Below are positions 10,171-21,003 of a stretch of 64,000 nt of DNA, one piece after another (within the stretch, counting starts at the first letter, position 1; every line of letters begins with the position of its first letter). The stretch lies in assembly GCA_944474755.1 (NCBI GenBank), contig OX104114.1, positions 49,154,147 through 49,218,146 on the forward strand. The letters run 5' to 3'. This DNA comes from Limnoperna fortunei. Lineage: Eukaryota; Mollusca; Bivalvia; Mytilida; Modiolidae. A program made the position numbers and the translations under genes. The notes under the pieces were generated by a model. It ran no database searches. It had not been told where the DNA came from and was given only the letters and a program-made list of their open reading frames with translations.

Positions 10171-11031
10171 TTTCAATCTGAAGCGCTGTATTTGAAACTG
10201 AGTTTTGTGACGTCACCAACACATTATAACGTCACGTCATCAATGGAATGTAGAGGCACTGTTAGGGGGCTCTGTAGTAACAACATAAACAATGTGCGAT
10301 GCTCCCATTTTCATATTAAAAATAACTTTAACTTTTCCACAAATAACACTGAACAACCATTACCAGTCATTTCATTTTCTTTTTTTTTGACATATCACAA
10401 CCCCTGCAACAATGTTAACAAATTTAATAAGCATTGTAGTTTCTGTGATCATTTTGTTTTATCTTGGTGGAGATAAACAAAAATCGAATGTGCTTCATTA
10501 CTGAGGCTAAATGTTCACCATGCTGTTGTAACCAAAAGTTTCGAAGTGCAAGTCGAATATAATTAAGTTTTTTGGTCATCCATCTGGCAATCCTGCTCCA
10601 ACATTCTATCTACTATAAATACAAATATTACTCACGAACTTTTATTTCATATTTTTTATATTTAAATGTTCCTGTAATCTTGTTTTACGTTTATTATGTC
10701 AGCGCTAAGGTCAAAATGTTTGATTTTGACACATCTTTGAAAAAGCTGTGCCAACGCACCACCAATGAAATAAATCGCTGTGTTTTGGACAACCATGCCT
10801 TCCTTTATGACAAATATCCACACTACTAAAACAGTATGATTGTTTCTTTTCCTTTTTCAAAATACATCAATATTTTTGTTTGTGATGCAATGAAACGGCA
10901 GTTACATTAAGCATTCACAAGATTACGAATTCAAAGAGTAAAATAAAAATTCCAGATGACTTTCCAGGAGCGGGGAGCGCAAATTTTTTGTTATACTATT
11001 TTTTCTATTTCGATAAAATATGTGCGGTCGG
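10171..11031. other. Right arm of the 9.1-kb element
   Basis: No convincing coding frame. It contains several CRE-like motifs (TGACGTCA at 10208-10215 and ACGTCACGTCA near 10229). The 85-residue open frame near 10572 is AT-driven and unrecognised. Confidence 0.4.
10208..10215. promoter_or_regulatory. Perfect CRE palindrome TGACGTCA
   Basis: It matches the consensus CREB/ATF site, with overlapping ACGTCA half-sites about 15 bp downstream. No adjacent gene is recognised, so function is only a possibility. Confidence 0.3.
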
Positions 11032-11064
11032 GTCCGTAGAACAAGAAACTTATTTGGTGTGGCC
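11032..11064 (-). repeat. Right terminal inverted repeat of the 9.1-kb element
   Basis: Read on the minus strand it starts GGCCACACCAAATAAG, matching 1921 onward. TTA follows at 11065-11067. Confidence 0.75.
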
Positions 11065-11067
11065 TTA

Positions 11068-11921
11068 ACCAATGCAAACAAAACTTACTACTGTACCAAT
11101 ATTGTTTAGACGGTCCTGTATAAAGTTTGTTTTTGATGAATATCGGCAATTCAAAATAGCTGTCCCTGCAGAACTTCGTTTAACATTGGACCCTAAGGGA
11201 AAAAGTTGACAAAAGCTTCTTCTCAATAGGATGTCGTATATAAGGTTTATGATTTTTATTCCAATCCAAAATTCAAAATGGCTGCCACCACAGGACTATG
11301 TCTAACATAGGACTCTTAGGGGAAGAAGTTTTATAATAGTTTCTTCCCTGAAACTGCATAACCAATTTAAACATAACTCATCACCAGTACTTCAAACATT
11401 CAAAATTCAAATGGCCACCAATACATGACTTAGTTTAACATAGGACCCTATGGGAAAAAGTTGACAAAGGCTCCTCTGAAACAGGTTAACCAATGAAAAA
11501 CTAGCACTATTGTTTGGATGGTCCTCTATGTGTTTTATGCCAATTGGAAATTCTACCATAAATGTCCATCATCGGAGCTCTGAGTTAAACATAGGACCCT
11601 TTGGGACAACAGTTTAAGAAAACCTCTTCTCTAAAACTGTTTAAACAATAGAAACAAAACTTATCATTGGATAGTCCTTTATAAAGATTATGATTTTTAT
11701 GCCAATTGGAATTCAAAATGGCCACTATCGCAGTTAAACATAGGACCATATGGGAACAACTTTTGAAATGCATCTTTTCTGAAACAGGTTAACCAATGGA
11801 AACAAATCTTTGTAGCAATATTGCTTGGATTGTCATATGTAATGTTATATAGTGTTATATAATGTTATATAATGTGGCAGCCATTCTGAAATTTGGATTT
11901 GCATAAAAATCGGACTTAGTT
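11068..11921 (+). repeat. AACATAGGACC-family tandem array
   Basis: Five or so units of roughly 150-160 bp, each with AACATAGGAC, GGGAAAAAGTT, CTTCTTCTCTGAAACTG, GGTTAACCAATG, GGATGGTCCT, TTTATGCCAATTGG and AAATGGCTGCCA. Units are diverged. Near 11838-11880 a short ATGTTATATA repeat occurs. No gene. Confidence 0.75.
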
Positions 11922-12297
11922 CATACTCACCAGTCAGGGTTTCTGTGTCCTCGTGTGTCCACGAAACCCTGACAAACTTGGCTTGGAAATTCACGGGCTA
12001 GAAGTCACTATTTGATTGGCTACATCATACCTTTATGTAGCCAATCAAAAGCTTGCTTTCATATGCGGCTTGAGTTAAAAGTTTGTTATTACAGCGTTAT
12101 TTATTAGTTGCGTTACATTTTCTTCCCATTCAAGAATGAATAAGAATGACTACTGCCAAACACTTGCTTCTTTCAAGCAATTTCATTAGTTGATATTTTG
12201 AAGGTTTGACGTCATATGAAAATCTTCTAGCCCAGGAATTTCCTGGCTACATTTGTCAGGGTTTCGCGGACACAGAAACCCTGACTTGTGAGGATGG
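11922..12297. mobile_element. 376-bp MITE with ~70-bp inverted repeats and AGTT duplication
   Basis: The ends (CATACTCACCAGTCAGGG and the inverted CCATCCTCACAAGTCAGGG) pair over about 70 bp, including GGGCTAGAAG. Each arm contains its own small hairpin (CAGGGTTTC...GAAACCCTG). AGTT flanks both sides (11918-11921, 12298-12301). Removing the insert gives GGACTTAGTTTAACATAGG, matching the host repeat. No coding capacity; superfamily not assigned. Confidence 0.75.
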
Positions 12298-12301
12298 AGT
12301 T

Positions 12302-13266
12302 TAACATAGGACTCTTAAGGGAAAAGGTTTTAAAATAGCTTCTTCTCGGAAACTGCTTAACCAATTGGAAAACAAAAACAAAAGTCATCATTAAAATGAC
12401 CACCTTTACTTTTTCAGACTAAGTTTAACAGGAGACTCTATTTTCAAAATGCCATCTTTTCTGAAACTGTATAGGTTGCTTATTTGATCAAAAAGCCATG
12501 ATGGCTGCAATTGTTTTTTTAACAGAAACCTTTTAGAAACCTATAGGATAATGTTAAAATATCTTCCTATCTGAAATTATTGAACCAGTTGAAACCAACA
12601 AGATTCATTGGATGGTTTAAAAAAAAAAGTTATTTCTGCAAGTAGAAAATTGAAAATTACAAGACTTAGTTTAAACATCAGGTAAATGCCTATATAATGA
12701 GGTGAGCTAATAGGAAATTCAACATGGCTGCCAGAGCTGCAACTGCATTTTGATTAGTTGAAAATTTTAAATTTGTTTCATCACAAACCGCTTGGCAGAA
12801 GGAATTGTGATAATTTAGAAAAGTACAAACAGTGTCTTCTCAGTAACTGTCCTACAAATGGATTCTGATTGAAAATTATTTGCTCTGTGCTATCATGCTT
12901 GTTTGTGTGCATTCACTCTTTAAAGAGTTTACAACTATGAAGATTATGATCAGCTAACAACATAAGATTACATATACACCTGAAATTTTTCTAATGGTCT
13001 TTGTGTTAATAAAAGTTTTTTTAGACTAAATGTTGAATCTTAGAGGTTTTTATCTACATGTATTTACTTATTAACAAATCAAATAAAATGCCATAGGCAG
13101 TTTTGCACATCATTTCATGTTCAACTTATATACACTGTCGGGTAAATCATTTCTCCCTCATGAATGTGCAGTTAACTGGCTTAGAAAGGTAGTTTATTAC
13201 AGTATAATGAGATCATGAGAGACTGACTTTTGGGATTTAGATAAATGGTGTGTTTATAACATTTTA
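12302..13266 (+). repeat. End of the AACATAGGACC array, then unassigned sequence
   Basis: Units fade by about 12880 (AACATGGCTGCCAGAGCTGC, CAAACCGCTTGGCAGAAGG, also seen at 42380-42480). 12880-13266 holds nothing recognised. Confidence 0.5.
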
Positions 13267-14932
13267 TAGCGAACCACATGAAACCTTTCCTGAGTATAAG
13301 CAGGTGTTGGTCAGGGTATTTAAACTTTTGGAAGATGAACTGTCCCATTGTTTGAATACAATACCTATTGTTCTCTCAGCAGTTTATTCAGTGGGTACTT
13401 TAAATCTGACAAGGAGAAGTCAATCATTGATTTATTAATTTTCATGTGGAAAAAACTAAACTCCATATGAAAATAAATATGCCTAAACTTAATTGTATTA
13501 TTATTAATGGTGACCAAATAATTAGTGTAACAATTTGATGTCAATGAATTCTGAAGAAAACCATATTTTATTTAAACAGTACATGCAGTATAAGCTGCAG
13601 CTGGTATTCATACAAAAAATGTGTCACTTTACCTGTAGAAACTCAAAAAGATGATATCCATCTGCAATTTGATGAATTTGTAGAATTTATAAGCATTAAA
13701 AACCCAAGTTCCTTACATTTTTTGATGAAAGTGGTGTTATAAAGACTACTGGGAATAGAGATTGTGGTAGTTCAGTCAAAGGTTCTAGAGCATTTGAATG
13801 ACAAAGATATGCTTCAAATGCTAATTATACAGTTAATCTGTTACATTCATCATTTGGTGTAGACTATTTTAATGTTATTGATGGTCCATATAATAGATTG
13901 GAACTTAAATTTTTTTGCTGAGGCTATTGATATCAACAATGATAGACTAGCACATGGACAGCAACCTGTTTGTACCTGGTGACACAATTATTATGGATAA
14001 CTGGGCCTTCCATCACTCACATATAATAAACACTAACTTGCCTTATTTGCTAAGACCAGCAGGAGTTACCCTGATATATCAACCACTGTACCACCCACAA
14101 CTCAATACATGTGAATACTGCTTTCATATAATGAAACAGATATTGAGATCAAACAGAGATTTCACTTTTGATCACACAAGAACTGCAATTTGTGATGCTG
14201 TGTTAGATGGAATAACTCATGAAAAATCAGTGAAAATTTTTGAACACTGGATATATTCATTAAAATTATCTCCCTTGTTGAGTGTCAATTTTCAGTTATT
14301 GTTACTAATTTTACAATTAAGAATTTAATGTCTGAAAAAAAGAATAAAGAAGTTATTGTCATTTTCAGATTTTTTCACAAATCTATGGGGGCAGTTCCTC
14401 ACATAATGACACATAAAATTAATAACATCATGCCCATGATCTCCCCAAATATAAACATGGTCATTATTAAGTACATGTACTAGTTGGTCAAACCAAAATG
14501 TTAAATACAAATTTTAATAACATAATTGGTTTGAATAAAAAATTGAAATAGAATTAAAACATGTTGCTAGTATATGAATACATAGCAAATAGATTGCAAA
14601 ATTTTGAAAAAGTTCAGCAATAGACATTTTTGTCCTAAATGATATTAATGATAAATATGGCATATAATATAGTTCAGCATTGCACAACATTTCCCCCCTA
14701 CAATCTGTGAAGTTTCATATATTTTCACCATTGGGGAGTTTACTTTTTGGCATAGGAAAATTAATCAATGAGTGATTGACTTTTCCTTGTCAGATTTAAA
14801 GTACCCACTGAATAAACTGCTGAGAGAACAATAGGTATTGTGTTCAAACAATGGGACAGTTCATATTCCAAAAGTTTAAATACCCTGACCAACACCAGCT
14901 TATACTCAGGAAAGGTTTCATGTGGTCTGCTA
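13267..14932 (+). mobile_element. Tc1/mariner-like (IS630-type) transposon with ~180-bp terminal inverted repeats
   Basis: 13267-13445 pairs with 14755-14932 in inverted orientation at high identity (TAGC, CCACATGAAACCTTTCCTG, GTTGGTCAGGGTATTTAAAC, TTCAGTGGGTACTTTAAATC). TA lies at the outer edges, consistent with TA insertion. The interior carries a decayed DDE transposase. Long inverted repeats relative to a 1.7-kb element are a feature of some Tc1-like families. The precise ends are uncertain by a few bases. Confidence 0.8.
13700..14328 (+). pseudogene. Broken Tc1/mariner-like DDE transposase
   Basis: A cut-and-paste transposase catalytic domain in fragments. The first catalytic Asp lies in TFFDESG (codon 13724-13726), followed by stops and a frame change. 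The clean 124-residue part (13954-14328) carries the second Asp in IIMDNWAFHHS and the third acidic residue in YHPQLNTCEY, with 38 residues between them. The helix after it (YCFHIMK) corresponds to the usual VW/F..K segment after the third acid. The N-terminal DNA-binding helix-turn-helix region is not recognisable. It lies between the inverted repeats in the expected position. The spacing would be called DD38E; whether it belongs to a named DD38E family needs alignment. Confidence 0.75.
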
Positions 14933-15600
14933 TTTATTACACAAATACTAATAATTAAAGTAAGTGTTGTAAAACAAAAACAATGTCAATAGGATATATC
15001 AAATATGATCTGTCACCAATTTGAAAGGCTAACCAGATTAACTGAGAAATCATTATTTTAGAATTTAATGCTGAAATACTAATTTTTTAAAACAAATTAC
15101 CTTTCTACAATCTGTTAGGAATGTAACTGATGTTTTATTGGTGTATAATGGTAAAGTATAAAGTTTTCAAATAAATGCAAGTTCAGGTGCTGAAATAGGC
15201 AGTGGAAAAATTCATCTTAGGTGAAAGATAATTTCTTGAAAGTATATAATTATTAAAAAATTGTAAAGGTGTAAATAATAACAAACATTCATAATTGTAA
15301 GCGTGGTCAGTATTGTTTTTAACTAAATGGGCAACTTTCAGCTGTATCATGTCAAGAACAATTATTATGTTAATAAACTAATGTGACACGTTGATTTTTT
15401 CAGTCCACAGTTTACATGTTATCCTTATTCCAAGTCAACCATTCTTTGCTTTTAGTTTTAAATGATCAGTGCTTCATGCCTATCTGAGATATGATCCAAT
15501 GCTCAATTTTCCACACTGGACAAACAAAGTGTGCAGATGAACATTAAGTTATTAATGTAAAGTCTAGTCATTCAAATTTTGTATTTTATTGATCTTTTAG
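14933..15600 (+). other. Intron-like sequence upstream of a GEF exon
   Basis: AT-rich with no coding signature. It ends with a T-rich tract and AG at 15599-15600, a good splice acceptor. Confidence 0.5.
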
Positions 15601-15822
15601 CAATTATTTAAAATGGTTGTACCCCATCAGTGCCTAGGGGCTGTATGGTCACGACGAGACAGGAAGCATGGCAGAGGGGGCAGTGTGGCTTCCAGTGTCC
15701 TAGCAACAATAGAACAGTTCAACAGAGTATCTTTACGGGTCATAGCTACAGTTTTGAAGAATACAGAGTTAAAGACATTTCAGCGTGCAGGGATCATACA
15801 GAAATGGATAGATATTGCTCAA
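15601..15822 (+). CDS. RalGDS/RGL-like guanine nucleotide exchange factor, exon A (start of RasGEF catalytic domain)
   Basis: A 74-codon internal exon in phase 0-0, bounded by TTTTAG before and GTATGA after. It encodes QLFKMVVPHQCLGAVWSRRD... through ATIEQFNRVS and IIQKWIDIAQ. These match the opening of the CDC25/RasGEF domain in the RalGDS family (LF..V.P..CLG..WS.R, then the QFN.V helix, then W...A). Such proteins load GTP onto Ral GTPases downstream of Ras. The exon continues in frame into the exon at 32386. The ATG inside it (15613) is not a start. A RASGEF N domain and first exon are expected upstream but are not recognised in this window. RalGDS versus RGL paralogue cannot be decided here. 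Confidence 0.88.
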
Positions 15823-16869
15823 GTATGATACTATTTGAATCTTAAATGTTTTTACACATTAGTTGTAACATTTTTTCACAAAATATATTCATCTATTTCT
15901 TTGTCCTTAACACTCGAACTTCCTTCCCAAACTTAAAACCTGATGTCATGATATAGCTAAAACTGCTAAAAGTGGCATTAAAACACTATTAAATAAGTAA
16001 ATTTTTTCTGCAAGGTATGTTCATTTAATTAATTTGTTTCTTTCTATGCTGTTACTATTTATCAAAGTAATTTCTTTCTCTTTAATGCAATCCACTGATA
16101 AATATCATGGATGATGTTACTATAATTAGAATATAAGAGTCAACAAATCTTTTGGTATACAAATGTCCCTCCATCATTCACATGTCACACTGTATCGTGA
16201 TAATGCCTATTCAGATTTTCTTCAAACTTCACATAGTTGTTTATGGTCTGTATATGTTTTCGATATGGGGTTATGTGACTTTCTTGGTGCAAAACAGGTA
16301 GATTTTTTAGTTTCAGACTTTAACAAAAAATGTTTTCAATAATTGAAGAATTTTTTATATAAATTGATGAGGGGTCTGTGTTTTTTTGGTAACTTTTTAA
16401 TTTGCAATGGGTTATGGAACCTTTTTTATGATTAAAGGTTTTAATGGGAAGGTCACAGCAGGGCAACCTTTCCCTATGCTAAAGCTCTAATATAAGAAAA
16501 TCACTGCAGACACCGTGTATACTGTACCCTTATGCTTCTGAAAATAGTTCAGATTAGAGGAACCTATTAATTACCGGGTACATGATCCAGTGTACTGAAT
16601 TAAGCACCTCCACTGATCATCCCCTTTCTTATTGTCACGTATGGAAACTAATAACTGATTGTTATCATAATGGGATAGTTAATGTTCATCCGAAAATATA
16701 GACTCATCACTTTTCAGTTGAAACCAGGATTAGTACACAAACAGTGTCTGTTTGTACATTGTGCAGTGATTTGTGTAGTCGTTTCAGATGATTTTGCATT
16801 ACTATTTTTGTATTTATTTAATTAAATAATTAAATGAAACTTAGAACATAAGGTAGAGTTAATTCTTAA
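15823..16869 (+). other. GEF intron, with a SINE-tail remnant
   Basis: About 15949-15995 carries the mollusc SINE tail (ATGATATAGCTAAAA...AGTGGCATTAAA). The rest shows nothing recognisable. Confidence 0.5.
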
Positions 16870-17100
16870 CATAACTATAACCCCGCTTTGAAGAAGAGGG
16901 GTATCCTGTTTTTCCCTTGTCAGTCTGTCCGTCCATTCTTTTGTTTGTCTGGCTGTAACAAAAATTTCTGTCACAGTTTTCTAAGCAACTCTGGATGCAG
17001 AAGCCTAATATTTTGCACATTGCTTTATAGTACCATTTGGTGTTTAGTGATTTTATGCTTCTTGATCATCAATCTGTAATTGAAATTCTGTTGTTATCTA
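16870..17100 (+). repeat. 5' fragment of a hairpin/TCCG-type element
   Basis: ACCCCGCTTTGAAGAAGAGGGGTA forms an imperfect hairpin (arms only: CCCCGC and AGGGGTA), followed by GTCTGTCCGTCC. This is the same 5' order as the element at 192-958. No monomer array or 3' end follows. Confidence 0.5.
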
Positions 17101-17122
17101 TGTAAACATGGCACTCACTATA

Positions 17123-17272
17123 GGATTAAAGGCTTATTTTCGGTAATTCATCAATGTATGAACGAGGTCGACTCACTCACAAACAATTAAACGGCCGAAA
17201 GCTAGTTATGATAAGTTTGTGAGTCGACCTCATTCATACATCAATGATTTACCGAAAATAAGCATTTAATCC
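17123..17272. mobile_element. Foldback element, ~60-bp arms
   Basis: GGATTAAA...CACTCACAAAC (17123-17185) pairs almost perfectly with GTTTGTGAGTCGACC...TTTAATCC (17214-17272) around a ~28-bp loop. A relative lies at 38915-39067. No coding capacity. Confidence 0.75.
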
Positions 17273-18604
17273 TTATAATTCTTCCAAAATTGTTTTTTTA
17301 TATTTACATTCTTTTCCCAAATGAAAATTTCATTATAAGTGTATGAGGCGTAGGAATATACACAACGAACTAAAGACGTGGTCTATTCGAAGGGTATAAC
17401 TGGCATTGACAAGAGATACATTTTACGATTTGCCAAGAAGATTATTAATAAAAATAAAACAATATTCCGTATAATATTGTTCCTCATTGTAGCCGCGGTT
17501 TATAATTAATGTCATATTTGACTTCATATCTGTTCAAACGCAACGTAAACCTAGCAAGACATTGTTTCTTAAATACGAACAGGAACAACAATAGTTGTCG
17601 ATTGTTCAGTGGATTTATCAGTGAAAATTGATGGAGCTGTGCTGAGACATGGAGTTGGTGACAAATCCGTGCATCTTGCTCATTTCGTTGATTTGTTGTG
17701 ACCGAGAAAAAAGAAGGTAGTTTTACTGTTTTGGCTATTGTGTGTATTTAAAATGATTCATAAATGAAATTTCAAGAAACACAATTTTAAAGTATCGTTT
17801 ACATATGCCTTTACACTCGCATTTCGTCCACATTCGAATTCGGCTGTGTACAATGATTCCAAGACGAAGTGTACTGTTAAAATATTTTCTTGTATGTATT
17901 TCTCTGTAAAACAAATGATTTCATAATAATAATATACAGCTAATTCAATTAAATAGCTTTCCTTTTAAGCGATACATCACTCAAGATATTTGAATCGCCA
18001 AAAATTCAATTGATCTGGCTTAATTTGTTATCTGAAGCATATACGACACATGCTCGCCATATTTGTTGACTTTTAGCAAGAAAAAAGTAGTTCCCCAAAA
18101 GTCGTTCATCAAAGTATGAACGGAACTGGAAAGTACTGGTTAAAGGCCTTTTGACCAATCAAAAATGACTGTAAACATAAACGAATGTAAGATAAGAATT
18201 ATCATGTCATGACATTATTCCATAGTAAAAGCTGACACAATTTTATTTCCCGATGTTTTGATTTAATTTAAAGTTAGTAATTCTTGCTGAAGGATATTGC
18301 TGGTAACACGAGTTGGAATGGGTCACCATCCATCATATCATACTGATTTTGTTTGCTGCTACTTTCAATGACGTGCTTTGTCTCACACACAGATTGTCAG
18401 GCCTGGATTATTTTAACATGTGCATGTTAAAAAATGTGTGTTTAAAATTTTGGTTCAAAAACATTTTCAGCAGAATTTGGTCAGTTTCAATGTGTGCAGT
18501 TAATAAGATAAAATGAAAATCCAGATGCTGGGAAAACTGTACAAATAATTCTGATCATTCGTATAAATGTTCAAAACGTCAAGATTGTGTTCATGTTCAA
18601 TTTA
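17273..18604 (+). other. GEF intron, no feature recognised
   Basis: No gene, RNA or repeat end is supported. 17570-17715 is somewhat less AT-rich and ends AAGAAG/GTAGTT, which could be an untranslated exon, but nothing confirms this. Confidence 0.3.
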
Positions 18605-18719
18605 AGAAATAATTCACGCAGGCTGTGGTTTATCATTGTTTTACCACGGGGTGACCATTTATGTCGTATTATTTTATCCCGAGCGATAGCGAGGGATGGA
18701 GCCTCCTTGAATTATTTCT
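18605..18719. mobile_element. 115-bp MITE with ~20-bp inverted repeats
   Basis: AGAAATAATTCA...AGGCT at the left pairs with AGCCTCC..TGAATTATTTCT at the right. The interior contains GAGCGATAGCGAGGGATG. It is too short to encode anything. Confidence 0.6.
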
Positions 18720-18728
18720 ATTCTAATA

Positions 18729-20384
18729 AGACAATTAGAGTTCATTTATAATTTTTTCGTACCTATAGAAAACATCATTCCCGCCATAAACTGGCTGTTC
18801 CTTCAATGTAACACACAATATATTGCAACGGATAATTATAGCGTGTGTCGCTATTTATAAGATTTATACGTCATATGCAATAGCTTTCCGGTGAGAGTTA
18901 CTGTTTTGTAATTGGAACAACCATTTAAAACACGACCTTCTCAGCTCGTGTTGCTCATAGATAAATCATTTTTTTACCACAGTTGTGGTCTCAAAGCCTT
19001 TAAAGCACGTCATATTAAAATTATCATTTTAAACTCTAGAGTTTCGTCGCTGGAGGCGAGACATATGTATGGGAATCCGGCGGCGGCGGCGTAAACACTT
19101 GACATCTTGCTTCATATATTTGTAAGCCGAAGCCCTAGGCCCCTCAAATTTGGTCCAGAGGTAGCTTATGATGAGTACTTGCCAGTCAGTCACCTGTCAC
19201 CTGACCTTGACCTCAATTTCACGGTCCAGCGACTACGTTAAAGCTTTTGGGTTACGACTGTTCCTCTGTAACTACGCATGGTAGGATGACAATATTTGGT
19301 GTATAGGTTGCTGATGACTAGTACGTTAAAGTTTTTGGGTTACGACAGTTTCTCTGTAACCACGCATGGTAGGATGACCATATTTGGTATATAGGATGCT
19401 GATGACTAGTACATGACTGTCTGGTAGGTGTTACCTGACCTTGAACCATCTTTCACCAGATTTACTTGAGAAAGAGGACTATGAGGCATTTAAGACCAGT
19501 CTCATAGCCTTTTACCTTGATCTGTAAAAACACAGTCACGCCTTTATTCTCAGTTTTCTTACTGTACAGGAAAACACTTTTTAGATGTCAGACTGGCTGT
19601 TTATGAAATATTATCAATATGAACATAGATGTTGATATGGAAATGTCATCTTTATTTTTGGTAAAATTAGACAATTAGAGTTCATTTATAATTTTTTCGT
19701 ACCTATAGAAAACATCATTCCCGCCATAAACTGGCTGTTCCTTCAATGTAACACACAATATATTGCAACGGATAATTATAGCGTGTGTCGCTATTTATAA
19801 GATTTATACGTCATATGCAATAGCTTTCCGGTGAGAGTTACTGTTTTGTAATTGGAACAACCATTTAAAACACGACCTTCTCAGCTCGTGTTGCTCATAG
19901 ATAAATCATTTTTTTACCACAGTTGTGGTCTCAAAGCCTTTAAAGCACGTCATATTAAAATTATCATTTTAAACTCTAGAGTTTCGTCGCTGGAGGCGAG
20001 ACATATGTATGGGAATCCGGCGGCGGCGGCGTAAACACTTGACATCTTGCTTCATATATTTGTAAGCCGAAGCCCTAGGCCCCTCAAATTTGGTCCAGAG
20101 GTAGCTTATGATGAGTACTTGCCAGTCAGTCACCTGTCACCTGACCTTGACCTCAATTTCACGGTCCAGCGACTACGTTAAAGCTTTTGGGTTACGACTG
20201 TTCCTCTGTAACTACGTATGGTAGGATGACAATATTTGGTGTATAGGTTGCTGATGACTAGTACGTTAAAGTTTTTGGGTTACGACAGTTTCTCTGTAAC
20301 CACGCATGGTAGGATGACCATATTTGGTATATAGGATGCTGATGACTAGTACATGACTGTCTGGTAGGTGTTACCTGACCTTGA
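18729..20384 (+). repeat. Direct duplication: two 716-bp copies (18729-19444 and 19669-20384)
   Basis: Copies are offset by exactly 940 bp and differ at only one position noticed (ACGCATG versus ACGTATG, 20217 region). A 224-bp segment (19445-19668) lies between them. Each copy runs from GACAATTAGAG through the GGAGGCGAGAC hairpin side and the first monomers of the array. The very high identity points to a recent duplication or an assembly event. Confidence 0.9.
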
Positions 20385-21003
20385 CCTCAATTTCACGGTC
20401 CAGTGACTACGTTAAAGTTTTTGGGTTACGGCAGTTACTCTATTACCACGCATGGTAGGATGACAATATTTGGTATATAGGTTGCTGACTGTCTGATAGG
20501 TGTCACCTGACCTTGACCTCAATTTCACGGTCCAGCGACTACGTTAAAGTTTTTGGGTTACAACAGTTCCTCTGTAACCATGCATGGTAGGATGACAATA
20601 TTTGGTATATAGGTTGCTGATGACTAGTACATGACTGTCTGGTAGGTGTCACCTGACCTTGACCTAAATTTCACGGTCCAGCGACTACGTTAAAGTTTTT
20701 GGGTTACGGCAGTTTCTATGTAACTATGCATGGTAGGATGACAATATTTGGTATATAGGTTGCTGATGAATAGTACATGAATGTCTGGTAGGTTCCACCT
20801 GACCTTGACCTCAATTTCACGGTCAAGCGACTATGTTAAAGTTTTTGGGTTAGGACAGTTCCTCTGTAACTATGCATGGTATGATGACAATATTTGGTAT
20901 ACAGGCAGCTGCTGATATTTAATGCTATTTACATAATGCTTATGACGAAATTTATTTTCGTTATGATGCTGAATGCAGGCGAGACGTTTGTCTGTGTCCA
21001 CAC
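19049..21003 (+). mobile_element. GTCTCGCC-ended element with ~146-bp monomers, copy 1 (rearranged)
   Basis: From TTTCGTCGCTGGAGGCGAGAC and a CGG-triplet run (19079-19092) through an array of TTACGACAG/CCTCTGTAAC/TAGGATGAC/ACCTGACCTTGACC monomers. Array points (GTTAAAGTTTTTGGG) lie at 20264, 20411, 20543, 20689 and 20834, giving periods of 132-147 bp. It ends with ATGCAGGCGAGACG and GTGTCCACAC at 21003. The complete inverted copy at 45134-46242 defines the ends. Its 5' part is doubled by the 940-bp-offset duplication. Confidence 0.7.
19445..19668 (+). repeat. 224-bp segment also present at 23778-24003
   Basis: From AACCATCTTTCACC to TTTTTGGTAAAATT, nearly identical in the two places. One frame reads LLEKEDYEAFKTSLIAFYL then D, L and a stop. 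That looks like a real protein end, but no upstream coding partner or splice acceptor is evident. Confidence 0.8.

Larger units (their letters stand above)
1921..11064. mobile_element. 9.1-kb element with ~33-bp terminal inverted repeats and TTA target duplication
   Basis: The left end (1921-1953) and the inverted right end (11032-11064) share GGCCACACCAA and TTTCTTGTTCT with a few mismatches. TTA flanks both ends (1918-1920, 11065-11067). Removing the element and one TTA gives CCGGTTAACCAATG, which matches the uninterrupted host repeat (GGTTAACCAATG near 11483 and 11788), so the ends are well supported. About 5 kb of it is a nested Gypsy element and about 1.4 kb a nested Helitron-like repeat, leaving roughly 2.8 kb. 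No transposase is recognised, so it looks non-autonomous. A 3-bp TWA duplication is typical of PIF/Harbinger elements, but the superfamily is inference. Confidence 0.75.

Noticed and set aside
10192..10829. Two plus-strand open frames of 85-94 residues
   Set aside because: AT-driven composition (Tyr, Phe, Asn), no domain, no splice or homology evidence.
13250..13438. 62-residue frame PHETFPEYKQVLVRVFKLLE... considered as a GEF exon
   Set aside because: It lies wholly in a terminal inverted repeat that recurs inverted at 14755-14932, so it belongs to the transposon.
15630..15845. Second overlapping frame in the GEF exon region
   Set aside because: It is a shifted reading of the exon; the other frame matches the RasGEF domain and has matching splice phases.
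17570..17715. Alternative first exon of the GEF gene
   Set aside because: Only a plausible donor (AAGAAG/GTAGTT) and slightly higher GC support it; there is no coding link to exon B.
18912..20034. Pair of identical 60-residue frames
   Set aside because: They are identical only because the DNA is duplicated; they end in an Ala run from the CGG-triplet tract and show no coding signature.
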